A stretch of DNA of 64,000 bases. Origin: Thermohalobaculum sp039822785 (GTDB lineage: Bacteria; Pseudomonadota; Alphaproteobacteria; Rhodobacterales; Rhodobacteraceae). A program made the translations under genes and the position numbers. Shown here piece after piece: positions 51,956-62,132 of the stretch. Positions within the stretch are counted from its first letter, which is position 1, and each line of letters begins with the position of its first letter. The DNA lies in contig JBCBMO010000002.1 in the NCBI GenBank assembly GCA_039822785.1, positions 372,001 through 436,000 of the forward strand, in the 5' to 3' direction. Below the pieces are notes generated by a model, which ran no database searches, was not told where the DNA came from, and was given only the letters and a program-made list of their open reading frames with translations.

Positions 51956-53176
51956 TCAGCCGAAAAGCTCGTGGCAGAGCTCCAGCGCCTCGACCAGCCG
52001 ATCGACCTCTGCCGGTGTGTTGTAAAGGCCGAAGGAGGCCCGGCAGGTCGCGGTGACGCCAAGGTGCTCCATGAGCGGCTGCGCGCAGTGGTGACCCGCA
52101 CGGACAGCCACACCCTTGCGGTCGACGACGGTCGAGATGTCGTGCGGATGCGCCCCACCCTGGAGCGCGAAGGAGAAGATCGCGCCCTTGGTCTCCGAGT
52201 GACCGTGGGTCGTCAGCCAGTTGATCCCCTCCAGCCGCTCGCGGGCATAGTCGCGCAGGCTCGCCTCATGCGCCGCCACGTTCTCCATCCCCAGGCCGTT
52301 CAGGTAGTCGATGGCGGCACCCAGACCGATGAGGGGGACGATCGGGGGCGTGCCCGCCTCGAAGCGCATCGGCCCCTCGATGTAGGAGACGCGGTCGGTG
52401 TGCACCTCCTTGATCATGTCGCCGCCGCCGTTGAAGGGCTGCATCTCCGCCAGGCGCGGCCCGCGGACATAGAGCGCGCCGGTGGCGTTGGGGCCATAGA
52501 GTTTGTGGCCGGTGATCGCGTAGAAATCGGCGCCCAGGTCCGCCACGTTGACGGGCATATGCACGGCGGCCTGGTTGCCGTCGATGACGGTCACGATCCC
52601 CCGCTCCCGCGCCGCCGCGGCGATGGTCTTCACATCGACCACCGTGCCCAGGACGTTCGACATATGGGTGACGGCAACGATCTTGGTCTTGGGCCCCATG
52701 GCATCGATCACCGCCTGGGGGTCGAGATCGCCCTTGGCATCGACCGGCACCCAGCGCAGCACGGCGCCCAGACGCTCGCGCAGGAAGTGCCAGGGCACGA
52801 TGTTGGCGTGGTGCTCCATGATCGACAGGATGATCTCGTCGCCGGCCTGGATGCGCGGCATCGCCCAACCATAGGCAACGAGATTAAGCGCCTCGGTGCC
52901 GCCGCGGGTGATCACGATCTCATCCGCAGAGGCGGCGCCCAGGAAGTCGGCGATCTTCTGGCGCACGCCCTCGTACTTCTCGGTCGCGAGGTTAGAGAGG
53001 AAGTGCAGACCCCGGTGAACGTTGGCGTATTCCTCGCCGTAGCCCTGTTGCACGGCGTCGAGCACGGCCTGGGGTTTCTGCGCCGAGGCCGCATTGTCCA
53101 GGTACACCAGCGGCACGCCGTTCACTTCCCGCTCAAGGATGGGGAAATCGGCGCGGATCTTCTCGACGTCATACAT
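51956..53176 (-). CDS. sufS: SufS-type cysteine desulfurase
   Basis: SufS is a PLP-dependent group II desulfurase that supplies sulfur to the SUF scaffold. The 406-residue product has VYLDNAASAQKP, HRGLHFLS, the PLP Lys in ITGHKLYGPN, and the active-site Cys in RAGHHCAQPLM. The PLP-stacking region reads VIDGNQAAVHM where E. coli SufS has DGAQA, an Ala-to-Asn change worth checking. It is the last gene of the suf operon here; no sufE-like gene follows within the window. Confidence 0.95.
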   Translation of the reverse strand: MYDVEKIRADFPILEREVNGVPLVYLDNAASAQKPQAVLDAVQQGYGEEYANVHRGLHFLSNLATEKYEGVRQKIADFLGAASADEIVITRGGTEALNLVAYGWAMPRIQAGDEIILSIMEHHANIVPWHFLRERLGAVLRWVPVDAKGDLDPQAVIDAMGPKTKIVAVTHMSNVLGTVVDVKTIAAAARERGIVTVIDGNQAAVHMPVNVADLGADFYAITGHKLYGPNATGALYVRGPRLAEMQPFNGGGDMIKEVHTDRVSYIEGPMRFEAGTPPIVPLIGLGAAIDYLNGLGMENVAAHEASLRDYARERLEGINWLTTHGHSETKGAIFSFALQGGAHPHDISTVVDRKGVAVRAGHHCAQPLMEHLGVTATCRASFGLYNTPAEVDRLVEALELCHELFG

Positions 53177-53213
53177 AGCTCAGGGTCCTGGTCGCGGCGT
53201 CCTTAGAGGCGTT

Positions 53214-53819
53214 CTAAGTAGATAGGGCAATCAGGAACTGTCCGAAAAGGGCGGAGACTGCGACCATCACGCCCAAGACCCCCCACGGGTTGGAAAATCC
53301 GTGTAGTTCCTTGGTGAAGCAGGCGAGGGTCCAGAGGTATTGGAAATAGGCATAAAGGCCGAGCAGCAGCGCGGTCTGGTTGATGTTCGCCATGGCCTCG
53401 GGTTCGATGGGCTGTCTGAGGTCCGGCGCGACCTCGGCCATCGCCAGGCCGACCATCACGAAGAAGGGCTTCAGCGGCACGATGATCAGCCCGTGCCAGG
53501 CGGCGATGTTGATCGCCTGCTCGCGCGTGCCCTTGCCCCCGAAGGCGGCGCCGCCGATCCAGATCGAAAGCCCAATGACCGCGACGCTGGCGAAGCTGCC
53601 GAGCAACCCGAAGATGTAGTTGCCGAGGCTGATGCCGCTGGCATCGCCCAAATAGACGAGGCGGATCACGATGCCGATGATCCCCTCCATCGCGAAGGCG
53701 AGGATGATGAACAGCACCACGGCGTTGAGGTCGTAGCGCGCCTCCAACGCCTCCCGTGCCGATCGGCTGGGCGCAAAAAGCCCGTCGACCATGCGGCGGG
53801 CCATCTCCACGGCAATCAC
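53214..53819 (-). CDS. YIP1-family membrane protein (third of three)
   Basis: The 201-residue protein has about five membrane helices in the YIP1 arrangement, with NAVVLFIILAFAMEGIIG and AAWHGLIIVPLKPFF in the middle. Bacterial YIP1-like proteins are of unknown function. It lies between the 53862 gene and sufS, same strand, inside the Fe-S operon. Confidence 0.75.
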   Translation of the reverse strand: MIAVEMARRMVDGLFAPSRSAREALEARYDLNAVVLFIILAFAMEGIIGIVIRLVYLGDASGISLGNYIFGLLGSFASVAVIGLSIWIGGAAFGGKGTREQAINIAAWHGLIIVPLKPFFVMVGLAMAEVAPDLRQPIEPEAMANINQTALLLGLYAYFQYLWTLACFTKELHGFSNPWGVLGVMVAVSALFGQFLIALST

Positions 53820-53861
53820 GATGTCACCTCGGCACGTCTTGGGCAGGGGCGCGCGCGCCGG

Positions 53862-54581
53862 TCAGAGAGCGTCGCGCACGTAGCCCCACACATAGAGCGC
53901 CGCAAGCAGGACAGCCACCGTGAAGACCGAGAAGGAGATGAAGACCGGCGAGGTGCGGCTGAATCTATGCGCCTCTGCCACCGCCGCGGAGACGAGGAAC
54001 ACAAAGGCGACCACGCCGATGAGCTGGGCGGGCATCTGCAGGATCGGCTCGCCGAAGATCGGCGCGATGGGGGCGAGGTAGCCGAAGGCAGTGACGACCA
54101 GGGCCCCGAGCACGCCGATGGGGGCGGCGACGAGCGAGGCCCAGAAGATCCCCGCGCGCGTGTCGCGCCAGGTGCCCTGCCCCCCGATCAGCCGGCAGGC
54201 CCCCGCAACCAGGGCGGACAGCACGTAGAGCGAGGCGGTGCGCAGGATGAAGCACACGACGATCAGCCCGCCGATGGCGCCGGCAAACTCCCGCGGGAGC
54301 GCTTCGCTCATGCTGTCGCCCGTGGGCGAGATCACGAACTTGAGGCCGAAGTTCAGGAAGAAGATCACGTCCGACATGAGCACGAAGAACAGCAGCCGCG
54401 GTTCGGTCGGGTTCTCGTCGATCAGGCGACGCGTCGCCTCGCGCATGTCGGAAAAGCTGAGCTTCAGTCGCGCCGCGAGGGTGTCCTGCGTGAGCCGCTC
54501 AAGCTCGGGGTCGCGCTCCAGGTCGTCGAGCGTTACGTCCGGCAACGGCCCGCTACGCAGCGGTTCATGGGTCATGGTCAT
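53862..54581 (-). CDS. YIP1-family membrane protein (second of three)
   Basis: The 239-residue protein has a soluble N-terminus of about 65 residues (LERDPELERLTQDTLAARLK) and five hydrophobic segments from about residue 65. The overall shape matches the neighbouring YIP1 proteins, with RLIGGQGTWRDTRAGIFWASLVAAP aligning to the equivalent loops. Function unknown. Its stop is 42 bases before the next start. Confidence 0.75.
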   Translation of the reverse strand: MTMTHEPLRSGPLPDVTLDDLERDPELERLTQDTLAARLKLSFSDMREATRRLIDENPTEPRLLFFVLMSDVIFFLNFGLKFVISPTGDSMSEALPREFAGAIGGLIVVCFILRTASLYVLSALVAGACRLIGGQGTWRDTRAGIFWASLVAAPIGVLGALVVTAFGYLAPIAPIFGEPILQMPAQLIGVVAFVFLVSAAVAEAHRFSRTSPVFISFSVFTVAVLLAALYVWGYVRDAL

Positions 54582-54646
54582 GCGTTCCCCCGCGAAAGCC
54601 CTGCCCCGATGGCAAGACGGCGGCCCCCACCGCCAACTCCGGTTTC

Positions 54647-55255
54647 CTACGCAATCAGAAGCAGTACGCTACCCCAGAGGAAGGCTGTCACACTCGCGAG
54701 CACCGCGAAGACCTTCCAAACGCGCTCAAAGGCTTGCACCTCTGCGATGCAGTAAGCGAGCGCCACAACGAAGAACGAGAGCCCAACGAGTTCAAGCCCC
54801 AGATCCAGCTGTGGCGGAATACTAGCAAATATCCCCGGCAAAGCCAAAACGGCGAAAACGGGTGCCGAAATGACCCATGCCCAGAGCACGGCGGCCCGGT
54901 TCTCCCGGTGGTCGCCGATGCCGCCGGCGAACCGGGCGCAGAGGCCGACGATGGCGGCAAGCGCATAGAGCACCAGCGGCATGACCAGGAAATAGGCGAT
55001 GAAGCCCATGAAGAACTGCGCCGAGAGCTGCTGGCGGTCTACCGCGGGATCGCGCGTTGCGTGAACGGTGAGTTCGAGCGCCAGGATCGCGAAGAGCAGG
55101 GCCCCCGCGATCATGGCGAAGCTCAGAAGCCGCCCCTCGCTGGGGGCGGTATCCAGCACGCCGCGCATGGTGCCGCGCAGATCCCACCAGGCACCGAGGA
55201 CACGGGCGACAAAGCCGCGGGACGGCGCGCCCGCGGCGGTCGAACGCGCGGACAT
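54647..55255 (-). CDS. YIP1-family membrane protein (first of three)
   Basis: The 202-residue protein has a short N-terminus and about five membrane helices. FMGFIAYFLVMPLVLYALAAIVGL and AAVLWAWVISAPVFAVLA match the YIP1 pattern shared with the next two genes. It starts two bases after the sufD stop (ATG at 55255), so translation is probably coupled. Function is unknown; linkage to SUF genes is common in alphaproteobacteria in my recollection, but three copies is unusual. Confidence 0.75.
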   Translation of the reverse strand: MSARSTAAGAPSRGFVARVLGAWWDLRGTMRGVLDTAPSEGRLLSFAMIAGALLFAILALELTVHATRDPAVDRQQLSAQFFMGFIAYFLVMPLVLYALAAIVGLCARFAGGIGDHRENRAAVLWAWVISAPVFAVLALPGIFASIPPQLDLGLELVGLSFFVVALAYCIAEVQAFERVWKVFAVLASVTAFLWGSVLLLIA

Positions 55256-55257
55256 CT

Positions 55258-56529
55258 TCAGGTCCCGCGGGCCGCCATCCAGCGGCTCACCTCTGCGCGC
55301 ATCAGCTCGGCCAGCGCTTCGTCTTCGATCTCCTCGATCGCCTCGTCGGCGAAGGCCTCGACCAGCATCCGCTCGGCCTCGACTTGGGGCACGCCCCGGG
55401 CGCGCAGGTAGAACAGCCCGTCGGAATCGAGGGCGCCGGTCGTGGAGCCATGCGAGCACTTCACGTCGTCCGCGTAGATCTCGAGCTCCGGCTTCACCAG
55501 GAACTCCGCCCCGTCGTCGAGTACCACCGACTGGCTTATCTGGTAGCCGTCGGTCTTCTGCGCCGCCTGGCGGACGAAGATCTTGCCCTGGAAGACCGCC
55601 GTCGCCTTCTCGGTCAGCACGTTCTTGAAGACCTGCCGGCTCTCGCCGTTAAGGGCCGCGTGGGTGATGAAAATCGTGTTGTCGAGATGCGTGTCGCCCC
55701 GGCCGAGGACCGTGCCGGCGACATGCGCGACCGCATCGTCGCCCACCAGATCCATCACCGTCTCGTTTCGGGTGAGCGCGCCATCCGCCATGAGGGTAAA
55801 GGACTTAAAGGTCGATCCTTCACCCACGCGGACAAACATATGCGTGGCCGCAGGCGCCCGCTCACCGGTCTGGACGCGCAGGTGGTGGAAGGTGCCGCCG
55901 GGGGCGACCTCGATCTCCATCACCGTGTTGGAGGCGCTGCCGCTCTCCAGCACCGTGAGGGTCGCACCGCTTTCGACGCGGATGAGGTGGCGCAGGACCG
56001 CCGCCCCCTCGCCGACCTGGTGCTGGCGGATGTGGATCGGCCGCTCGACCGTGCCGGTGGCCTGCATCACCAGCCCCTCCCGCGCGGTGGCGGTGTTGAG
56101 GATGGCCAGCGGGCGGCTCACCTTCTCCTGGCCCGCCGCCTCCAGCGCGCCGAACAGGTCGCGGGCGATGGTGATGTCCTGCGCGGTGACCGCGGACAGG
56201 GACGAGACGGCGAGGCCCGGCTGCGTGAGACCGCCCGACAGGTCGGGGCGAAAGCGGCCATTGGCAAAGGTCGCCACGGCAGCGTCGATCCCCGGGAAGG
56301 CTGCAGGCGCCTCGGCCGCGCTCTCCCCCGCCACCGGGGCGAGGGGGACGATCAGCCGGGCAGGGTCTGTGAAGCGCCAGTATTCGTCGCGCCGGGCCGG
56401 GGCGCCGGCCTCCAGCAGGCGGGTGCGGGCAGCGGCGCGCAGGTCGCGCGCCCAGCTTGCCTCGCCCTCCGGCAGGGGGAGGGCCGCGAGCAGGCTCTCG
56501 GCGGTCTTGCGGCTCTGGTCGGTGGCCAT
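55258..56529 (-). CDS. sufD: Fe-S cluster assembly protein SufD
   Basis: SufD forms the SufBCD scaffold with SufB and SufC. The 423-residue product has the SUF beta-helix: ESGSASNTVMEIEVAPGGTFHHLRVQTGE, VFQGKIFVRQAAQKTDGYQISQ, EIYADDVKCSHGSTTGALDSDGLFYLRARG and the closing RMLVEAFADE. The conserved His is in KCSHGSTTG. The Cys residue of the SufB site is not conserved in SufD, as expected. It follows sufC by 11 bases. Confidence 0.95.
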   Translation of the reverse strand: MATDQSRKTAESLLAALPLPEGEASWARDLRAAARTRLLEAGAPARRDEYWRFTDPARLIVPLAPVAGESAAEAPAAFPGIDAAVATFANGRFRPDLSGGLTQPGLAVSSLSAVTAQDITIARDLFGALEAAGQEKVSRPLAILNTATAREGLVMQATGTVERPIHIRQHQVGEGAAVLRHLIRVESGATLTVLESGSASNTVMEIEVAPGGTFHHLRVQTGERAPAATHMFVRVGEGSTFKSFTLMADGALTRNETVMDLVGDDAVAHVAGTVLGRGDTHLDNTIFITHAALNGESRQVFKNVLTEKATAVFQGKIFVRQAAQKTDGYQISQSVVLDDGAEFLVKPELEIYADDVKCSHGSTTGALDSDGLFYLRARGVPQVEAERMLVEAFADEAIEEIEDEALAELMRAEVSRWMAARGT

Positions 56530-56540
56530 GGCACCCTCCC

Positions 56541-57290
56541 TCAGGCCGCGGTCAGGCCGGCATACCCCTCACGCTCGACGCGCAGCGCCAGCTCGGGGCC
56601 GCCGCTCTCGACGATGCGCCCGTTCGCCATGATGTGCACGACGTCCGGGGTGATGTGGTCGAGCAGCCGCTGGTAGTGGGTGATCACCAGAAAGGCCCGG
56701 TCCGGGCTGCGCAGGCTGTTCACGCCGTCGGACACCAGCTTCATCGCATCGACGTCCAGGCCCGAATCGGTCTCGTCCAGCAGGCAAAACTTCGGCGCCA
56801 GGATCTTCATTTGGAGGATCTCGTTGCGCTTCTTCTCACCGCCCGAGAACCCCACGTTGAGCGAGCGCTTCAGCATTTCGGGGTTCATGTCGAGCGCCTT
56901 GGACTTCTCGCGGACGAGCTTGAGGAAGTCGGGCGCGCTCAGCTCTTCCTCGCCGCGGGCCTTGCGCTGCGCGTTCAGCGCGGTGCGCATGAAGGTCATG
57001 TTGTTCACCCCGGGAATTTCGACGGGGTACTGGAACGCGAGGAACATGCCGGCGGCGGCGCGCTCCTCGGGCTCCATGTCGAGCAGGTCCTCGCCCTCCA
57101 GCGTGGCGCTACCCTCGAGCACTTCGTAGCCGTCGCGTCCCGCCAACACGTAGGACAGGGTCGACTTGCCCGACCCGTTCGGCCCCATGATCGCGTGTAC
57201 CTTCCCGGCTTCCACCGTCAGGTTCACGCCATTCAGGATCTGCTTGTCCTCTTCCTCCAGCTTCACCTGAAGGTTCTTGATCTCGAGCAT
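56541..57290 (-). CDS. sufC: Fe-S cluster assembly ATPase SufC
   Basis: SufC is the ABC-type ATPase of SufBCD. The 249-residue product has Walker A GPNGSGKSTL, Q-loop AFQYPVEIPGVN, signature VGFSGGEKKRNEI, Walker B FCLLDETDSGLD, and the H-loop VITHYQRLL. The ATG at 57290 has AAGGAGAGGACC upstream. The 57109-57783 gene overlaps its 5' end in another frame. Confidence 0.97.
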   Translation of the reverse strand: MLEIKNLQVKLEEEDKQILNGVNLTVEAGKVHAIMGPNGSGKSTLSYVLAGRDGYEVLEGSATLEGEDLLDMEPEERAAAGMFLAFQYPVEIPGVNNMTFMRTALNAQRKARGEEELSAPDFLKLVREKSKALDMNPEMLKRSLNVGFSGGEKKRNEILQMKILAPKFCLLDETDSGLDVDAMKLVSDGVNSLRSPDRAFLVITHYQRLLDHITPDVVHIMANGRIVESGGPELALRVEREGYAGLTAA

Positions 57291-57783
57291 GGTCCTCTCC
57301 TTCCGCCGCCGCGCCCTGATCCTCGGCTTCTGCCGTCTCCCAGGGTGCGGGTTGTTCCAGCGCCTCCTCGGGCGCGGTTTCCGCTGCCGTCTCCGCCGTC
57401 TCCGCGGCCCCGTTTGGCGCCGCAAAGAGGATCGTGTCCTCCGCTTCCTGCGGCGCCGCTTCCTCAGGCGCCGCGTCCTCCGCGGTCATCTCCGCGGCCA
57501 CCTCGGTCGAGGCCTGCGCCAGTGGCGTTGCCTCGTCCTCTGCGTCGCGATCAACGTCCCAGGCCGCGACCGAGAGGCGGCTCTCGAACCGGCGCGCCAT
57601 CGCGGCGCTGAACTCGCGGATGGCGGTGCGGGCCAGCACCTCCCGGATCATCGGGTCGTCGTCCATCGCGTCGATCGCGCCCGCTGCCTTGTCCAGCACC
57701 GCCTTGACCCGTCCGCTGACGGTCGCGGCGCTCTGCCGTTGCGGCGCGTCGTCCCGCGCGTTGTGATCCATCTCCGCCGTCAT
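57109..57783 (-). CDS. Unknown acidic protein overlapping sufC
   Basis: A 224-residue frame from an ATG at 57783 with GGAGG seven bases upstream. The first 80 residues (SGRVKAVLDKAAGAIDAMDDDPMIREVLARTAIREFSAAMARRFESRLSVAAW) look like a folded helical domain; then a long Ala/Glu/Thr/Pro-rich acidic tail follows. The last 60 codons lie out of frame inside sufC (182-base overlap), where the sequence becomes less natural, so the true end may be earlier or a frameshift may be present. No family is recognised. Confidence 0.5.
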   Translation of the reverse strand: MTAEMDHNARDDAPQRQSAATVSGRVKAVLDKAAGAIDAMDDDPMIREVLARTAIREFSAAMARRFESRLSVAAWDVDRDAEDEATPLAQASTEVAAEMTAEDAAPEEAAPQEAEDTILFAAPNGAAETAETAAETAPEEALEQPAPWETAEAEDQGAAAEGEDHARDQEPSGEAGGRGQADPEWREPDGGSREGTRDHGAERVGQVDPVLRVGGTRRLRSARG

Positions 57784-57872
57784 CGCCTGTCCTCCATGCA
57801 TCTGGACCCATGTCCGATCTCAGGGAGGCAAGCTGCGTGTTAAATCCTTCTTTTCCGTTCTCGCTCGCCCCC

Positions 57873-58196
57873 TCAGGCGAGCTTATCGACCATGACCGCG
57901 GTGCCGGAGACCGAGACCATCAGCATCGTGTCCCCCACAACCTCATAGTCGAGATCGACGCCGACCACGGCATTGGCACCGACCGCGCGGGCCCGCTCCT
58001 CGAGCTCTCCAAAGGCCGTCTCGCGGGCGTCACTCAGCTTGCTCTCGTAGGAGGAGGCGCGCCCCCCGACCACGTCCGTGATCGAGGCGAAGAAATCGCG
58101 CACCACATTGGCACCCATGATCGCCTCACCGACGACGATGCCGCGGTAAGCGGTGATCCGGTGCCCCTCCAGCGTGGATGTGGTCGCGATGATCAT
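57873..58196 (-). CDS. YbjQ/UPF0145-family protein
   Basis: The 107-residue product has the family sequence MIIATTSTLEGHRITAYRGIVVGEAIMGANVVRDFFASI, SSYESKLSDARETAFGELEERARAVGANAVVGVDLDYEV and GTAVMVDKL. It is a small compact beta-alpha domain; some relatives were annotated as heavy-metal-binding. GAGAGGG precedes the ATG. It lies between sufB and sufC, so it probably co-transcribes with the SUF genes. Confidence 0.9.
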   Translation of the reverse strand: MIIATTSTLEGHRITAYRGIVVGEAIMGANVVRDFFASITDVVGGRASSYESKLSDARETAFGELEERARAVGANAVVGVDLDYEVVGDTMLMVSVSGTAVMVDKLA

Positions 58197-58268
58197 AGAT
58201 CCCTCTCATGTGAACGGCCGGCACTACCGCACCGGCCGATCTAGCATTTAGGGCCGTGGCTGCGCTTG

Positions 58269-58547
58269 TCAGCGGTTGCCGACCAGCCGCTCCAGCATGG
58301 CGAGGAAGGTTTTTTCGCTGCCGATGCCGGTCAGAGTCTCGCCGTTGGGGCGGACCATCTCCCAGCTCTCCCGGCCGATGGCCTGGACGCGCACGAAGCG
58401 CTCGCCCTCGTCCGCCGCGTTCACGTCGAAGGCGGTCAGATCGTCGTTGGTGGCGACCGCGATGTCGTGGCCGTTCTCCTTGAGATGCTTCTCGGCAACC
58501 TCGGCCAGCATCAGCAGTTTGGCGCCCTCTTTGACGTCGTTCATCAT
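58269..58547 (-). CDS. Small unknown protein between sufB and ybjQ
   Basis: The 92-residue protein is acidic and looks well folded (KEGAKLLMLAEVAEKHLKEN, ERFVRVQAIGRESWEMVRPNGETLTGIGSEKTFLAMLERL). No family is recognised. The start at 58547 has AAGGAG seven bases upstream and the next codon is also ATG. It is in the suf operon, same strand. Confidence 0.65.
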   Translation of the reverse strand: MMNDVKEGAKLLMLAEVAEKHLKENGHDIAVATNDDLTAFDVNAADEGERFVRVQAIGRESWEMVRPNGETLTGIGSEKTFLAMLERLVGNR

Positions 58548-58737
58548 GTCTGCTCTCCTTTGTTGGCGGCAGCCACGCCGGCGCCGCTTCATAGGCCCCT
58601 GCCGCCCGTACGGCGCAGGAGCAGTGGCCGTGGCGCGAAAAGCGCAACCGCCCATGCAACGAGAACGCCCGTACCGGGCGCCCCCGTCGCAGTGTCGCCG
58701 CCACCCCGTCGATGCGGGGGACGCAGCGTCTGTGCGA

Positions 58738-60270
<1,533 letters not shown>

Positions 60271-60293
60271 GTCCGTATCCTCCTCCATGGTGC

Positions 60294-61430
60294 TCACGCG
60301 GCCCTGCTGGTGCGCTTGCGGTACAGTGTCGTCCAGGCCTCGGCGAAGGCCGTGATCTCCGCCTCGGTCGTCGTGGGCCCGAGGCTGACCCGTATGGCGC
60401 TCGACGCTGTGACGGCGTCGAACCCCATGGCGCGCAGAACGCGGCTTTCCTTGACCTTGCCGGAGCTGCAAGCGGATCCCGCGCTGACGGCAAAGCCGGC
60501 GAGATCGAGCTGCATGACCTGCGTCTCTCCCTTCCATCCCGGAAGCGCGATGCAAGTGGTGTTCGGCAACCGTTCAGCTTCTCGCCCTACGAAAATGAGG
60601 TCCGGGGCGACGGCTTCAAGCCTCGCTTCTAGAATATTTCTAAGCGCCGCAACCCGCTCCCAGACCCCATCCTCCAGATCGCGCTGCGCGGCCTCAGCGG
60701 CCGCCCCAAACCCCGCAATCCCGACGACATTCTCGGTGCCGGCGCGGAGGCCCTTCTCCTGCCCACCACCGTGCAGCAGGCCTTCGAGCTGGATGTCAGC
60801 GCGTACTCTCAGCGCCCCCACGCCCTTCGGTCCACCAAGCTTATGACCGGAGAAGAGTGCGAAGTCTGCGACCTTGACGACCTGCTGGACGCCAACCTTT
60901 CCCGCCGCCTGAACAGCGTCACATAAGTAAAGAGCGTTCTGCTCCTTGGCGGCGGCGGCGATCTCGACGACGGGATTGCATACACCCGTCTCATTATTCG
61001 CGGCTGCGAAGGCGAAAAGCAGCCCTAGCTGCACGAAGCCCGACATCGGAGGAGAGCGGTATCCATCGAGTGGAAGTCCATTAGCGCCCACTTCAGCCGA
61101 AATCGAACGGCGAATGTGCGTATCAACACAGTCGTGCTCGGTTACGCATGCCTTCACCGTGTCGAACAAAAACGGCTGCTTAAGTACCGTTTGTGCAGCC
61201 TCTGTCGCAGAAGACGTGAACACCAGCTCGTCCACTGAGCCACCAACGAGGCTGGCAACCTGCGCCCGGGCCTTCTCGACGATGGCGCGGGCGGCGCGGC
61301 CTTCGGCGTGGACGCTGGAGGGGTTGCCGACCGCGTCCATGGCCTCGAGCATGGCGGCGCGGGCCTCGGGCCTCAGCGGCGCGGTGGCATTCCAGTCGAG
61401 GTAGACGCGCCGGCCATCGAGACCGGTCAT
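60294..61430 (-). CDS. IscS-type cysteine desulfurase
   Basis: The 378-residue product is a class I (NifS/IscS-like) desulfurase. It has VYLDWNATAPLRPEA, the ATEAAQTVL segment, the PLP Lys in FALFSGHKLGGPKG and the active-site Cys loop SAGSACSSGKV. It is shorter than E. coli IscS. The ATG overlaps the iscR stop as ATGA. A patch around 60870-61230 uses less GC-rich codons than the surroundings. It and the SufS gene give the operon two desulfurases. Confidence 0.92.
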   Translation of the reverse strand: MTGLDGRRVYLDWNATAPLRPEARAAMLEAMDAVGNPSSVHAEGRAARAIVEKARAQVASLVGGSVDELVFTSSATEAAQTVLKQPFLFDTVKACVTEHDCVDTHIRRSISAEVGANGLPLDGYRSPPMSGFVQLGLLFAFAAANNETGVCNPVVEIAAAAKEQNALYLCDAVQAAGKVGVQQVVKVADFALFSGHKLGGPKGVGALRVRADIQLEGLLHGGGQEKGLRAGTENVVGIAGFGAAAEAAQRDLEDGVWERVAALRNILEARLEAVAPDLIFVGREAERLPNTTCIALPGWKGETQVMQLDLAGFAVSAGSACSSGKVKESRVLRAMGFDAVTASSAIRVSLGPTTTEAEITAFAEAWTTLYRKRTSRAA

Positions 61431-61915
61431 GCACCCACCCCGGCGGGCTTGCCGTCTTCCTCGGGCTCGAAGCTGGGCACCGCAGGACAGGGCATCAGAC
61501 GGTCGCCGACCACATCGGCAATCGAGACCCCCGACAGGAAGACATGCACATGGGCCGAGAGCTGCTCCCAGAGCGCATGCGTCAGGCAGGCCTCGCGCGA
61601 GTGGCCACAGCCCTGCCCTTCCGCCCATTCGCCGGCGTCGCAGCCCATGGCGTTCAGCCGCTCGTCGACCGCGGTCATCACGTCGCTGATCCGGATCTCG
61701 GCGGCCGGGCGCGCCAGGTGGTAGCCGCCGCCGGGGCCGCGGATCGAGCGCACCAGCTTGCCCCGGCGCAGGCGCACGAAGAGTTGTTCGAGATAAGCGA
61801 CCGAGATGTCCTGGCGCTTCGCGATTTCCACCAGGGCCACCGGACCTTCCTGTCCGTTCATCGCGATATCGGCGAGGGCGGTCACGGCATAGCGGCCCCG
61901 GGTGCTGAGTTTCAT
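61427..61915 (-). CDS. iscR: Rrf2-family regulator IscR
   Basis: IscR senses Fe-S status and represses or activates the Fe-S operon. The 162-residue protein has the winged-helix MKLSTRGRYAVTALADIA, IAKRQDISVAYLEQLFVRLRRGKLVRSIRGPGGGYHLARP, and an Fe-S ligand set spaced as C92, C103, C110, H113 (GCDAGEWAEGQGCGHSREACLTH). This spacing is wider than the classical C92-C98-C104-H107, which is common in alphaproteobacteria. The C-terminus has an extra Cys (LMPCPA). Confidence 0.95.
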   Translation of the reverse strand: MKLSTRGRYAVTALADIAMNGQEGPVALVEIAKRQDISVAYLEQLFVRLRRGKLVRSIRGPGGGYHLARPAAEIRISDVMTAVDERLNAMGCDAGEWAEGQGCGHSREACLTHALWEQLSAHVHVFLSGVSIADVVGDRLMPCPAVPSFEPEEDGKPAGVGA

Positions 61916-62038
61916 GCCGTCCTCCCCTTACCGCCAAAGACACGCTCGGCGCGCATCAGGCGGAAGCCTGCCGCCGCAACGGTTGACGGCGGATCGCCAC
62001 CGCCCTACCCGTCGCCGTCAGCAGGCATGCCTTTCGAG

Positions 62039-62055
62039 TTTGGAAGTGTTCTAAA
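62039..62055. promoter_or_regulatory. Candidate IscR or iron-responsive operator
   Basis: TTTGGAA-GTG-TTCTAAA, a near-perfect 17-bp dyad (one mismatch). It lies 124 bases before iscR and 78 bases before the divergent hydrolase. It resembles iron-responsive boxes reported in Rhodobacterales, but I cannot check the consensus here. Confidence 0.55.
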
Positions 62056-62132
62056 TTGCCCCACGAAAAAGATCAAGCGACGCTGCCCCGGCGAAACGGT
62101 CGCCAGGGTGGGAGAAGGCCAGGAGTGACGCG

